A stretch of DNA of 64,000 bases, taken from NCBI RefSeq assembly GCF_004295345.1, contig NZ_CP036200.1:1674001-1738000 (forward strand), written 5' to 3'. Of this stretch, positions 55,801-63,965 are shown piece after piece. Position 1 is the stretch's first letter; every line of letters starts with the position of its first letter. The notes below the pieces were generated by a model. That model was not told the origin of the DNA, searched no databases, and saw only the letters and a program-made list of their open reading frames with translations. Position numbers and translations under genes: made by a program. The DNA comes from Shewanella maritima. GTDB taxonomy: Bacteria > Pseudomonadota > Gammaproteobacteria > Enterobacterales > Shewanellaceae.

Positions 55801-56078
55801 GCTTTGGCTTAACTTTAGGTATTCACAGCCGTAATGAAGGTCACGCGTTAGACATCGCTCGCCGTGTAGATGTGGGTAACGTCTACATCAATCGCAACCA
55901 GATTGGCGCGGTTGTTGGCGTTCAGCCATTTGGCGGTCAAGGCCTGTCTGGTACCGGTCCTAAGGCTGGCGGCCCGCACTACCTCACCCGCTTTGTGACC
56001 GAGAAAACTCGCACCAACAACATCACAGCAATTGGCGGTAACGCGACGCTGTTATCCCTAGGTGATGCTGACGAATAA
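52893..56078 (+). CDS. putA: Bifunctional proline dehydrogenase/P5C dehydrogenase
   Basis: The ATG at 52893 has a GGAAG 7 nt upstream and gives 1061 aa starting MFKASAVLGG, as in Shewanella PutA. An N-terminal helical region (about 1-130) lacks the ribbon-helix-helix DNA-binding domain of E. coli PutA, so it should not be a self-repressor. The FAD proline dehydrogenase follows (about 180-480, with RLVKGAYWDSELKWAQ), then the aldehyde dehydrogenase (about 560-1040, with catalytic-type Glu in LIAETGGQNAMVVD and Cys in FTSAGQRCSALR). It converts proline to glutamate. Confidence 0.96.
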   Translation: MFKASAVLGGHYDDATLDTLFQAITDNYIVDEEQYLSELIKLIPSSDEDIRQVTDHAHSLVNKVRQYEKKGLMVGIDAFLQQYSLETQEGIILMCLAEALLRIPDSETADALIEDKLSGAKWDEHLNKSGSVLVNASTWGLMLTGKIVKLDRKVDGKPSNLLNRLVNKMGEPVIRQAMLSAMKIMGKQFVLGRDIKEGLKNSVDKRKLGYTHSYDMLGEAALTAKDAEKYFADYSDAIAALGEQSYDESQAPRPTISIKLSALHPRYEVANEERVLTELYDSVIKLITQARSLNIGISIDAEEMDRLELSLKLFQKLYNSEAAKGWGLLGLVVQAYSKRALPVLCWINRLAKEQGDEIPLRLVKGAYWDSELKWAQQAGEGGYPLYTRKAGTDASYLACARFLLSDATTGNIYPQFATHNAQTVASISAMANGRNYEFQRLHGMGEELYDTMLAEAGAKSVRIYAPIGAHKDLLPYLVRRLLENGANTSFVHKLVDPKTPIESLVVHPLVTLKKYRTLANSQIVLPDDIFGDERKNSKGMNLNIISESTDFFSKLDSFAGTQWQGGPLVNGETLSSSGAPEQVFSPFDTTKLVGNITHADEQAIELALSSAKAAFPSWNHTPVEQRAVALNKLADLLEDNREELIALCTREAGKSIQDGIDEVREAVDFCRYYAVQATKMMATPEVMPGPTGELNELFVQGRGVFVCISPWNFPLAIFLGQVTAALAAGNTVVAKPAEQTCLVGYRAVQLAHQAGIPVEALQYLPGTGATVGAKITSDERIAGVCFTGSTGTAKVINRTLAERDGAIIPLIAETGGQNAMVVDSTSQPEQVVLDIVDSSFTSAGQRCSALRVLYIQEDIAERVLDVMKGAMEQLTIGNPQSVKTDVGPVIDATAAANLNAHIDHISQVGKLINKLELPEGTENGHFVAPTAVEIDSIKVLEKEHFGPILHVIRYKASELDKVIDDINSTGFGLTLGIHSRNEGHALDIARRVDVGNVYINRNQIGAVVGVQPFGGQGLSGTGPKAGGPHYLTRFVTEKTRTNNITAIGGNATLLSLGDADE

Positions 56079-56411
56079 TCGGTTTAATGGCTTAGCTTAT
56101 TGCTTCGCTAGATAGTTAATCGTATCAAGCCCGCGCAAGCGGGCTTTTTCATAGGTATACAGGGTCCAGATACCAAAACGAGTTCGCATCCATCGATGAT
56201 GAGCGCACAAGATAGCGCAGTCGCACTAAGTTGAAAGTAACAACGACGCAAACAACTTCTACTCATTTCAAATCTGCCAGTAATTTTCCATATAAGCGTT
56301 ACTCAACTTTTGCCAAGTTGATAATTTCTTACATTTTTTTGATTTAAATTTGTTTACAACGTTGCTTTAGTAAAAGCTGATATAGCGAGAAAGCAAACAA
56401 AAGGAGTTCGT
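56079..56411. other. Spacer between putA and the secreted protease
   Basis: The 333 nt hold the putA terminator (56127-56149), then AT-rich sequence. I see no gene or repeat in the remainder. Confidence 0.45.
56127..56149 (+). terminator. Terminator of putA
   Basis: AAGCCCGC pairs with GCGGGCTT around GCAA, followed by TTTC. Confidence 0.85.
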
Positions 56412-57257
56412 TTGAAAATTGTTCAATTAGTTACTTTATTGATAAGTATGGTGGCATCGGTAGCCAATGCAATCGTTATTCGTCATGATGTTCCCGATAA
56501 TAAATACCACGCCCAACCTAAAGATTTCCCGCCGTTAGCAACACTCTATAACATTGGTGTTCACGGTACGCTTATTCACCCAGAATGGGTGGTCACTGCA
56601 GCTCATGCGGTCTTTTGTATGAACCCTGGACAGAAAATCAAAGTCGGTAATCAAGTCGTTACAATTGCCAACCGATATAGTTATCCTGATTATCAACTAG
56701 GTGATGAGCACGATATTGCCTTGCTAAAGCTCGATTCAAAAGTAACCAGTATTGAACCTGCCGACATGTTTAGCGAAACCACAGAGCAAGGCATGGTAAC
56801 TTGGTTTATCGGTGTAGGCGGAACCGGCAGTGGCGTAGATGGGCAGACTATCAGCTATAAAGAAAACAATGGCAAGTTAAGAAAAGCACAGAATAAAATA
56901 GTGAGCACCACAGACACAGATATTGTTTATAAGTTTGACAAAGGTGCCAAAGGTGAAGCACTTGAAGGTGTTTCAGGCAATGGCGATAGCGGTGGCCCTG
57001 CTTACATTAAAGATGGCGATAAATATGTACTACTTGGTGTCAGCTCGCGTGCAGATTCGTGGTTCTACGATGTTGGAGAATATGGCGTGACAGAGCTATA
57101 CACTCGCGTCTCATCTTACCGAGACTGGATGCAACAAATCATATCAACAGATAATGAGTCATCAAGAAAACAGCTTGCTACACAAAACCCATTTCTTCAT
57201 GACAACATGAAACCTGAAAGCATGAATGAACTGTGCGCTTCGATAGAAGTGAATTAA
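56412..57257 (+). CDS. Secreted trypsin-like serine protease
   Basis: The start is TTG at 56412 with an AAAAGGAG ribosome-binding site. The 281-aa product has a signal peptide (MKIVQLVTLLISMVASVANA) and the full catalytic triad: TAAHA near 62, DEHDIALL near 98 and GNGDSGGPAY near 195. Residues after 250 are a hydrophilic tail. It is a typical extracellular chymotrypsin-fold (S1) protease, probably periplasmic or secreted. No inhibitor or secretion gene is adjacent. Confidence 0.88.
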   Translation: MKIVQLVTLLISMVASVANAIVIRHDVPDNKYHAQPKDFPPLATLYNIGVHGTLIHPEWVVTAAHAVFCMNPGQKIKVGNQVVTIANRYSYPDYQLGDEHDIALLKLDSKVTSIEPADMFSETTEQGMVTWFIGVGGTGSGVDGQTISYKENNGKLRKAQNKIVSTTDTDIVYKFDKGAKGEALEGVSGNGDSGGPAYIKDGDKYVLLGVSSRADSWFYDVGEYGVTELYTRVSSYRDWMQQIISTDNESSRKQLATQNPFLHDNMKPESMNELCASIEVN

Positions 57258-57363
57258 AGTGAAGCGAACGAGCCGAGCCGGAGTTTAGGTTATTTATAAT
57301 TCCATACGGCTAAAAACCAGGTGCAGCTAATCATCTAGTGGCACACAACTAACCGAGGTAAAA

Positions 57364-57984
57364 ATGCGATTGTTGTACGTGATGGACCCCATGTGTGGTT
57401 GGTGTTACGGCTTTCAGGGCGAGCTCGAAGCCTTTTTAGTGACGCATCCTGAAGCTAAAGTTGACTGGATTATGGGCGGCTTGGCGCCCGACACGACAAC
57501 GCCGATGGACGAGAACCTAAAGCAAACCATCGCATCTTACTGGCACCAAATCGAAAGCAAAACTCAGGTCAGCTTTAACCATGATTTTTGGAGATTAAAT
57601 ACCCCTTATCGCTCAACCTATGGGGCTTGCCGCGCAGTGATCGCCGCTGAAAAGCTAATGCCAAAAAGCGCTCAACAGATGGTAAAGGCAATTCAATCGG
57701 CGTATTACCAAAAGGCTTTGAATCCATCTTTAGATCAAACGCTTATTGGTTGTGCTGGCGAAATAGGAATAGATAAACAGCAATTTAAAACGGCGCTTAA
57801 CTCAAAAGAAACCGAACAAAGTTTGCAGCAGCATTTGCAGATAACGCGTCAGCTTCAGGTTAGTGGCTTCCCTGCGCTTTTCTATGTCGATGACACTAAC
57901 CATGCCTACCGTTTAGCAAGCGGGTACTGCACTAGTCAGGAATTAATCCAAAATCAGCAGCGGGTCCTTAAACGCGAGCGCTAA
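57364..57984 (+). CDS. DsbA-family thioredoxin-fold protein
   Basis: The 206-aa protein has the redox motif MDPMCGWCYGFQGE at about 8-21 (CGWC), a helical insertion, and VSGFPALFYVDDTNHAYR with the cis-Pro near 175. It has no signal peptide, so it is cytoplasmic, like the FrnE-related branch of the DsbA family. Its partner is unknown. It is separate from the preceding protease gene (106-nt gap). Confidence 0.85.
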   Translation: MRLLYVMDPMCGWCYGFQGELEAFLVTHPEAKVDWIMGGLAPDTTTPMDENLKQTIASYWHQIESKTQVSFNHDFWRLNTPYRSTYGACRAVIAAEKLMPKSAQQMVKAIQSAYYQKALNPSLDQTLIGCAGEIGIDKQQFKTALNSKETEQSLQQHLQITRQLQVSGFPALFYVDDTNHAYRLASGYCTSQELIQNQQRVLKRER

Positions 57985-58016
57985 TCAGCTTCACCGTGGA
58001 ACGCTATAGACGTAAA

Positions 58017-58043
58017 AATCCCTTGCCTTATGCAAGGGATTTA
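58017..58043. terminator. Terminator after the DsbA-family gene
   Basis: AAATCCCTTGC pairs with GCAAGGGATTT around CTTAT, followed by ATCATTTT. It could act on both strands. Confidence 0.75.
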
Positions 58044-58152
58044 TCATTTTAAACCGTGCCTCTGCTTACTTTTTTAGTCTCAACTAAAATAAACAATAAA
58101 CAATGAGCAGTGAGCAGTGAGCGAGGCGTAAACAACGAAAGGACCATGTTGA

Positions 58153-59415
58153 TTAAATCATTTTCAGCTGTTTCACGATTTCGTTGATGGCAGACACCAT
58201 TTCATGGTCGTAGGCGTCAACAACAGATTTCTCAGAAGAGGCTTGGCGCACCACAACAACATTTTCGGTTGGGTCAACATAAATCCATTGTCCAAAAATA
58301 CCTAGCGCTGTGAATGCCTGATTGTCATTCATAGTGTGCCAAAACTGATTTTTGTAAGACCATCCAGCTAATGCACCTTCGCTATAACCACCTTTGGCAA
58401 ATTTTTCTGGGTCACCACCTTTCACTGTTTCCATAACCGCTCTAGGGTGAATAACTCGTTCGCCTTTTAGGTTTTTACCGCCATCGGCCAGCATTTGTCC
58501 AAAACGAGCCATATCTCGAGCCGTACCATTTAACCCACCAGAAGCAAGCCCAACCGACGCTGGATCTGACATGATATATGCACCGCGCTCCATACCCAAC
58601 TTGGTCCAAATACGCTCTTGCAGCACTTCACTAAACGGTTTGTTCTCTACAGTTGAAATCAACCAGGCCACAACATCTGTATTGGCGGTTAAGTAATGGA
58701 ACTCTTGCCCGTGATCTCGCTCGCCGTCTTTTTCAAGTTCTGCTAAAAACTCATGAATGGTTTGCGGACCGGCATAACCTGGCTCTTTAGGTGTTAAACC
58801 TACTGTTTTCGCATGCTTAAACACCTCGGCGTTAGGGTCTTCGTAGGCCTCTGAATATTTAAGATTGTTGGTCATGTCCAACACTTCGCCCACAGTTGCA
58901 TCACTAAATGCCGATTGCGCTAGTTCAGGAATATATGTTTTTACTAGGGCGTCACGATTAAGTTTCCCTTCAGCAACTAAGGTTGCAGCGATAATACCGG
59001 TGAAGGATTTGGTCACACTCATCATCTGGTGATGAGTACGTTCGCTCTGACCATCAAAGTATTGCTCGGCTACTATCTCACCGTTTTTCAATACGACAAA
59101 TGCATCTGCACGGTGCTTATTAAGAGTATCAAGCAAATTTAGACGCTCGCCTTTGTGCTCAAACGTCATGTTTAGATCTAACTGCTTATAAGATTTTGGC
59201 AGTTCAATGACCTGTTTGTAGCCGCCATTGTCAATTTGCTTGGTATTTACAAACTCACTCAAGTGCTTGTATGTGTATCGGTTTACATCAGGGTGAAGAA
59301 TGTTACTTGCATTTGCGCCCATTTCTACACGGATTTTGCCGATTGAGCTGGCTGCCTCTACCATGCCAACAGAAAGTGTGGTTAATAGTGCGACTGCGAT
59401 TAATGATTTTTTCAT
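58153..59415 (-). CDS. Serine beta-lactamase-like hydrolase
   Basis: The 420-aa exported protein has a signal peptide (MKKSLIAVALLTTLSVGMVE) and the class C/penicillin-binding-type serine motif SVTK (MMSVTKSFTGII), the tyrosine-type motif YLTANT, and a later region with FWHTMNDNQAFTALGIFGQW. It most resembles esterase/6-aminohexanoate-dimer hydrolase-like members of the beta-lactamase superfamily rather than a true resistance enzyme. It is divergent from a LysR regulator. The substrate is unknown. Confidence 0.87.
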   Translation of the reverse strand: MKKSLIAVALLTTLSVGMVEAASSIGKIRVEMGANASNILHPDVNRYTYKHLSEFVNTKQIDNGGYKQVIELPKSYKQLDLNMTFEHKGERLNLLDTLNKHRADAFVVLKNGEIVAEQYFDGQSERTHHQMMSVTKSFTGIIAATLVAEGKLNRDALVKTYIPELAQSAFSDATVGEVLDMTNNLKYSEAYEDPNAEVFKHAKTVGLTPKEPGYAGPQTIHEFLAELEKDGERDHGQEFHYLTANTDVVAWLISTVENKPFSEVLQERIWTKLGMERGAYIMSDPASVGLASGGLNGTARDMARFGQMLADGGKNLKGERVIHPRAVMETVKGGDPEKFAKGGYSEGALAGWSYKNQFWHTMNDNQAFTALGIFGQWIYVDPTENVVVVRQASSEKSVVDAYDHEMVSAINEIVKQLKMI

Positions 59416-59513
59416 GATTGCCTGCCTTTTGTTTAAACTTGCAGCGTTATTGCTGATGAGCCTATTTTAAGCAGACTAAAAATTATGTTAGTGTCAAAAC
59501 CTGCAACCTAAAG

Positions 59514-59575
59514 TTTGAAGTACAGTTCTTGAAGTTAGGGCCTTGAAGTTAGGATCTTGAGTTTTGAAGTTAGTA
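59514..59575. repeat. Tandem TTGAAGTTAG-type repeats between hydrolase and LysR genes
   Basis: The phrase TTGAAGTTAG occurs at 59529-59538, 59543-59552 and 59564-59573, with related TTTGAAGTAC at 59514-59523. The spacing is irregular (14 then 21 nt). They may be LysR or other regulator sites, or a recent local repeat. Confidence 0.55.
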
Positions 59576-59630
59576 GTTTCTAAGATTCAAGCGACTTGTA
59601 ATTAGCAACAGAATTTGAGGTGGAGGCAAT

Positions 59631-60515
59631 ATGCACATTACTTTCGAGCGACTTAAGTACCTTGTTGCGGTCGCCCAGCACGGCAGCTTCTCGGCTGCTG
59701 CTAGAGAGCTAGGCGTGAGCAACACAGCGGTAAATAAAACCATTCAAGCCCTGGAGTTTGACTTAGAACTAAATATATTTGAGCGCCATCATGGTAAGCG
59801 CCCTCAACTTACCGATGCAGGTAAGAAGCTATATGTTCAAGCACTCGACATAGTGCCTAAAGTCCTTTTAATGGAACAGCATGCAGAAACACTGAGCCTG
59901 GGGATAGAACCGAGCTTAACCATCGCAGTACACCCTTACACTTTATCCCTAGAATTCAACCAACTGCTATCGGAGCTGAACGATAACTACCCAACCCTAG
60001 AGCTGAAATTCATCGATGCTGAGTCACTCACAAGTTATGACGACGAATTTGATATCTATGTAGGACCTAGCCGCCACCAGGTGCCTAGAGGAATGAACGT
60101 GTTAACCATTACCCAGTTTGAATGGCGAGTAGTCTGTGCGCCAACGTTTCCATTGACCAAATACCGAGGTCATATTGAACCTGAGGATATGGATAAGTTC
60201 TCGCAAATTCTGCTAACTGAAGGCTTTTGCACTAAACCTGAATACCGCGAGGCCATGCGCTACTCAACGCGTGTGATCAGCGTAGACAGTTTCTATCAAA
60301 TGCGGGAAATGTTGCTAGCTGGTCTTGGGTTTGCGCTGTATCCAGCGCATTTGTCAAAACCCCTTGTTGATAATGGCCAGTTGGTTGATCTCATGTTTGA
60401 GTTTGGCACCATGGGAAACTACTGGCCTGTTGAAGCACTTTGGCGCAACCAACTAGGTATCGCCGGAGAATGGCTGATAGAGCGGATAACAGAACAATCC
60501 ACAAAAGAGGCTTAA
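59631..60515 (+). CDS. LysR family transcriptional regulator
   Basis: The 294-aa regulator has a helix-turn-helix at about 1-62 (ERLKYLVAVAQHGSFSAAAR then SNTAVNKTIQALEFDLELNI) and a periplasmic-binding-like effector domain to the end. It is divergent from the beta-lactamase-like gene and so probably controls it, by the usual LysR arrangement. The start is supported by a GGTGGAGG ribosome-binding site. Confidence 0.92.
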   Translation: MHITFERLKYLVAVAQHGSFSAAARELGVSNTAVNKTIQALEFDLELNIFERHHGKRPQLTDAGKKLYVQALDIVPKVLLMEQHAETLSLGIEPSLTIAVHPYTLSLEFNQLLSELNDNYPTLELKFIDAESLTSYDDEFDIYVGPSRHQVPRGMNVLTITQFEWRVVCAPTFPLTKYRGHIEPEDMDKFSQILLTEGFCTKPEYREAMRYSTRVISVDSFYQMREMLLAGLGFALYPAHLSKPLVDNGQLVDLMFEFGTMGNYWPVEALWRNQLGIAGEWLIERITEQSTKEA

Positions 60516-60564
60516 TGATAGTGCTAGCTTTCATAAGCTAGCCATTAGCTATGCTCCCTAAATC

Positions 60565-60972
60565 TTAAAGTGTTTTGCTTTGGTCTGTATCCAGTCGCTG
60601 TTGCAGCTTGCGACACACAATGACGGATAACCCAATGCCAATGGCATCGAACAACAAGTCGGTAAAATCAAATGTGCGAGTAGCAATAAAGGCTTGGGAA
60701 AACTCTTCAGCAATAACAAATAAACTCACCACTATCGCACCGAGGTATGCTTGTTTGCCTAAAAGAGTGATGCAATAAAAACGGCTAGCAACAATTACTA
60801 TGCAGGACAGGCTACCAAACAACAGCAAGTGCCCAAGTTTGTCACCATAAGGAATGGCCGCCACAAGCTGAAACAGTGAGCTAGATGCCCCAGTATTGGC
60901 TAGGTAAATCACCCACAGAATAAACAGGCTAAAACTCGCCGCCACCAGCTTAATAATATGTTGCACTGCCAT
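60565..60972 (-). CDS. VanZ-like membrane protein
   Basis: The 135-aa protein has four TM segments: about 8-25, 45-65 (DKLGHLLLFGSLSCIVIVAS), 75-95 and 105-122. The GDKLGHLLLFG motif and the later EEFSQAF and TFDFTDLLFDAIG match the VanZ-like family. The function is unknown. It is a single gene, converging on the LysR gene. Confidence 0.85.
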   Translation of the reverse strand: MAVQHIIKLVAASFSLFILWVIYLANTGASSSLFQLVAAIPYGDKLGHLLLFGSLSCIVIVASRFYCITLLGKQAYLGAIVVSLFVIAEEFSQAFIATRTFDFTDLLFDAIGIGLSVIVCRKLQQRLDTDQSKTL

Positions 60973-61280
60973 TTTCCCCTTTGGCTAAAACTCACTTTTG
61001 AATTCTTAGATACCCACCTCACACAGCCCACTTTCCAGGGTCATGATGACAGGGGAAGTTACTGGCTTAATTAACATATCGCCACAAAACCAAACAAAAT
61101 TTAATCAATAAGATAAAAATAACAACAGACACAAAGAAGTCTAGACGTCTAGATTGACAGTAATGGATTGAATCCCTAAGATTGGCAAAAACCTAGGGTG
61201 ATGTGTTAACTATATTAGCGAAAGCAATTTTACCTTCATTAGGCAAGACTCGCTTTCACTCATATTGAGCAAGGGTCGCG
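60973..61280. other. Intergenic region left of the second MITE
   Basis: About 308 nt, AT-rich, with a 14-bp palindrome TCTAGACGTCTAGA at 61140-61153. No gene was found. Confidence 0.45.
61140..61153. promoter_or_regulatory. Palindrome TCTAGACGTCTAGA
   Basis: This perfect 14-bp palindrome contains two CTAG tetranucleotides, which are rare in enteric-type genomes. It may be an operator, but no regulator is assigned. Confidence 0.3.
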
Positions 61281-61545
61281 AGGGCCTGTAGTTCTTTGCT
61301 GATTAGAATTTGTTCGAATTAAAAGCACTTTAATCGCGACGCGAGCGATGACGTCTAGTCACCTACACAAATTCGCTCGCAACAAAGAGTAAAGTGCTTT
61401 TAAACGAACCTTTCAGGCAGCGCTTGTTGTCATTTCTACTGCGTTAACGACTTATCATGTGGAACAACCACACATCAAAGTCGTTGCCTTGTATAAATTT
61501 CCAACAAGCAGCTGCAAAAATAATCTTGAAAGAGCAACAGGCCCT
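61281..61545. mobile_element. 265-bp MITE-like element, copy 2
   Basis: It is the same length as the copy at 32726, starts AGGGCCTGTA and ends CAACAGGCCCT, with the same internal inverted repeat around AAAGCACTTT and AAAGTGCTTT. It points the same way toward the downstream plus-strand gene and ends 70 nt before the NhaC-type antiporter gene. Its left terminal repeat is slightly degraded (GTA in place of GTT). Confidence 0.85.
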
Positions 61546-61615
61546 AACATCACCGATTTTAATTTGATGGATCATTTGTGCAGTCATTTTTGGCGCGTAT
61601 AAAAGAGAGAAAATT

Positions 61616-62962
61616 TTGACAATAAAAACAACACCATCAGCGGCTCCGTCCGCCACGCCAGCGTCATTTATTGCGCTGTTACCATTGTTCCTGTTTTTAG
61701 GCCTGTTCATTGGTGCCGGACTCTATTTCCAAAGTCAGGGCGTTGATTACGCATTCTATCAACTACCAAGTGTGATTGCGATTTTGCCAGCAATCATTCT
61801 GGCGTTGATCTTATCTAAGCAAAAACTAAACAATGCCATCGAAACCTTCATTGCAGGTATCGGCCATAGCAACATCATCGCCATGTGCTTGATCTACTTG
61901 TTAGCTGGTGCATTTGCCTCTGTAGCCAAAGCAACGGGCGGCGTAGATGCTACCGTCGCCATGGGCTTATCATTCATTCCATCAGAATTACTTCTGCCAG
62001 GATTCTTCATCATCGCCGCATTCATTGCTACCGCAATGGGTACTTCAATGGGCACTATTGCTGCAGTTGCACCTGTGGCATTAGGCGTGGCAGACCAAGC
62101 GCAAATTGATTACGTTTTAATGGCGGGAGCGGTCATGTCTGGTGCACTTTTTGGCGATAACTTATCGATTATTTCAGATACCACGATTGCGGCAACCCGT
62201 ACTCAAGGTAGTGAAATGAAAGATAAATTCCGTGAAAACATTATCTTTGCAGCGCCAGCAGCTTTTATCACCCTGATTGCCTTTACTTTTGCGGGTCAAG
62301 GTCAGGCAGATATTGAAGCGCAAAGCTATAGCTTCATTAATGTAGTGCCTTATCTAACCATTCTTATTCTGGCAGTCTCTGGTTTAAATGTATTTGTGGT
62401 CTTGTCTATCGGTATCGTTCTGGCAGGCTTAACAGGCGTGGCAACAGCCGACTACACCATGGTTACCTTTGGTCAGGACATTTACGCTGGTTTCACTAAC
62501 ATGCAAGAAATTTTCATTCTTTCAATGCTTGTCGGCGGCCTTGCTGCGCTAATGCAACAACAAGGCGGGTTAGCTTTTGTTAGCTCTAAGATTGAGGCGC
62601 TTATTGCTCGTTTTTCATCGAAAAAAGGTGAAGCGTCAAGCCGTGCTGCAGAGCTAGGTATGGCGGGCATAGTCGCGGCAACAAATACTTGTGTGGCCAA
62701 CAACACAGTCTCGATTGTGGTTACTGGTGATATTGCTAAAGATTTAGCACAAAAGAATCAGGTTACACCCAAGCGTGCTGCTAGTATCTTGGATATCTTC
62801 GCCTGTATTGTACAAGGCCTAATCCCTCATGGCGCACAAGCACTGCTCATTGCCTCAACTTTCTCTATCAGTCCTTTAGCAGCGATTTCAAACGTGTGGT
62901 ACTGCATGATCCTAGCGGTTGTTGCTGTAGTCATTGTCACCATGCGTAAGCGCACCGCATAG
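61616..62962 (+). CDS. NhaC-family Na+/H+ antiporter-type transporter
   Basis: The start is TTG at 61616 with an AGAGAG ribosome-binding site; internal ATGs are much later. The 448-aa protein has about eleven TM segments. Hallmarks are FIATAMGTSMGTIAAVAPVA near 140, GALFGDNLSIISDTTIAATR near 180 and VAATNTCVANNTVSIVVTG near 360. Members exchange sodium, lactate/malate or amino acids for protons, and the exact substrate is not clear. A terminator follows. Confidence 0.88.
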   Translation: MTIKTTPSAAPSATPASFIALLPLFLFLGLFIGAGLYFQSQGVDYAFYQLPSVIAILPAIILALILSKQKLNNAIETFIAGIGHSNIIAMCLIYLLAGAFASVAKATGGVDATVAMGLSFIPSELLLPGFFIIAAFIATAMGTSMGTIAAVAPVALGVADQAQIDYVLMAGAVMSGALFGDNLSIISDTTIAATRTQGSEMKDKFRENIIFAAPAAFITLIAFTFAGQGQADIEAQSYSFINVVPYLTILILAVSGLNVFVVLSIGIVLAGLTGVATADYTMVTFGQDIYAGFTNMQEIFILSMLVGGLAALMQQQGGLAFVSSKIEALIARFSSKKGEASSRAAELGMAGIVAATNTCVANNTVSIVVTGDIAKDLAQKNQVTPKRAASILDIFACIVQGLIPHGAQALLIASTFSISPLAAISNVWYCMILAVVAVVIVTMRKRTA

Positions 62963-63006
62963 CGCCTACGGAAACAAAGGCTTTTAAGCCAGAAAGACAT
63001 ATTCAT

Positions 63007-63029
63007 AAGCCCCATTTTTGGGGCTTTTT
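63007..63029 (+). terminator. Terminator of the NhaC-type gene
   Basis: AAGCCCC pairs with GGGGCTT around ATTTTT, followed by a T-run. Confidence 0.85.
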
Positions 63030-63142
63030 GTTACCTAGCTTAAAACAATATCGTCTGTAGTTTTAACAGCTTAAGTGCAACTACGCAGCAACGACCTGGC
63101 TAAACACCACCATAACTCCTCATCGCGAGACAACTTTCTGCT

Positions 63143-63170
63143 TTGACATTGTCAGTCTTAAGGTTAATAT
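63143..63170 (+). promoter_or_regulatory. Sigma-70 promoter of the DUF998 gene
   Basis: TTGACA (63143-63148), 16 nt, then TAATAT (63165-63170). This is a near-ideal sigma-70 promoter. It means the DUF998 start must lie downstream, probably at or after 63203. Confidence 0.65.
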
Positions 63171-63202
63171 TTTGTAAAACAATAACCAAAAATCGCGAAC
63201 AC

Positions 63203-63898
63203 TTGGCTAATTCACAGCACAACCTTGACCTACATCTAGTGATATTTTTTATGTCGCTATTCACAGCGGTGATCTGCACTGCTGGAGTGGGCGCTACCCT
63301 GTATGTTGAAACTAACGGCCTCACACTCGAAACCATAAACACTCGTCCTGACACCTTTGGTAACTACCTCACCTCATCATTTGCGATCGTATTTAATATG
63401 TCTTTGTTGTCAGCTGGCTTTTGTTTAATGCTGGCCATGCTTGGGGTTTACTTTACCTTTAACGATAGCCTTAACCGCTACATAGCAGTAACAGGCGCCA
63501 TTGTTGGCTTAAGCATTTTGTTGATGGGCGTGTTCCCAATTAACTTTATTGACTGGCACCGTAAGGTTTCAACCTTGTATATGCTCAGCTCCTTTAGCTT
63601 GCATTTACTATGTATCCCCAATTTTTTTAGAACAAAATCAACTATTTCGAAAAAGGTCTTGGCTTTATCCACCTTTGGTGTGCTGTGCACCTTAAGCCTA
63701 ATGTTGCAAATTGATTGGTCGGTGCTAGATTTTCCACCTTGCGCCCATGCCGACAACAGTATTTGTACTGTGTCGTTGTCGATGTGGTTACTCACCAACG
63801 TCAATATCCTTTGGTGTGTGTCACTTTGCTTAGATATGCGCAAACACATCAAGCATCAACAGTCTGTCATTGTCCAATCTAGCTACGCTAATTTATAA
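63203..63898 (+). CDS. DUF998-family membrane protein
   Basis: The chosen start is TTG at 63203, because the in-frame region before it overlaps a promoter; GTG 63239 and ATG 63251 are alternatives. The product is about 231 aa with five to six TM helices and matches the DUF998 family of small multi-pass proteins. A PINFIDWHRKVSTLYMLSSF segment sits near the middle. A Cys-containing FPPCAHADNSICTV loop suggests an extracytoplasmic disulphide. The function is unknown. Confidence 0.78.
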   Translation: MANSQHNLDLHLVIFFMSLFTAVICTAGVGATLYVETNGLTLETINTRPDTFGNYLTSSFAIVFNMSLLSAGFCLMLAMLGVYFTFNDSLNRYIAVTGAIVGLSILLMGVFPINFIDWHRKVSTLYMLSSFSLHLLCIPNFFRTKSTISKKVLALSTFGVLCTLSLMLQIDWSVLDFPPCAHADNSICTVSLSMWLLTNVNILWCVSLCLDMRKHIKHQQSVIVQSSYANL

Positions 63899-63965
63899 TC
63901 CAGCCATTCGGGCTAACAATAATTGGCCACTCGCACTTTCAACAAACCGCATAAGCAGCTAATTC

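Noticed and set aside
58088..58125. Short tandem AATAAACAATAAACA and GAGCAGT repeats
   Set aside because: Only two or three short units between terminator and gene; too little to call a functional repeat.
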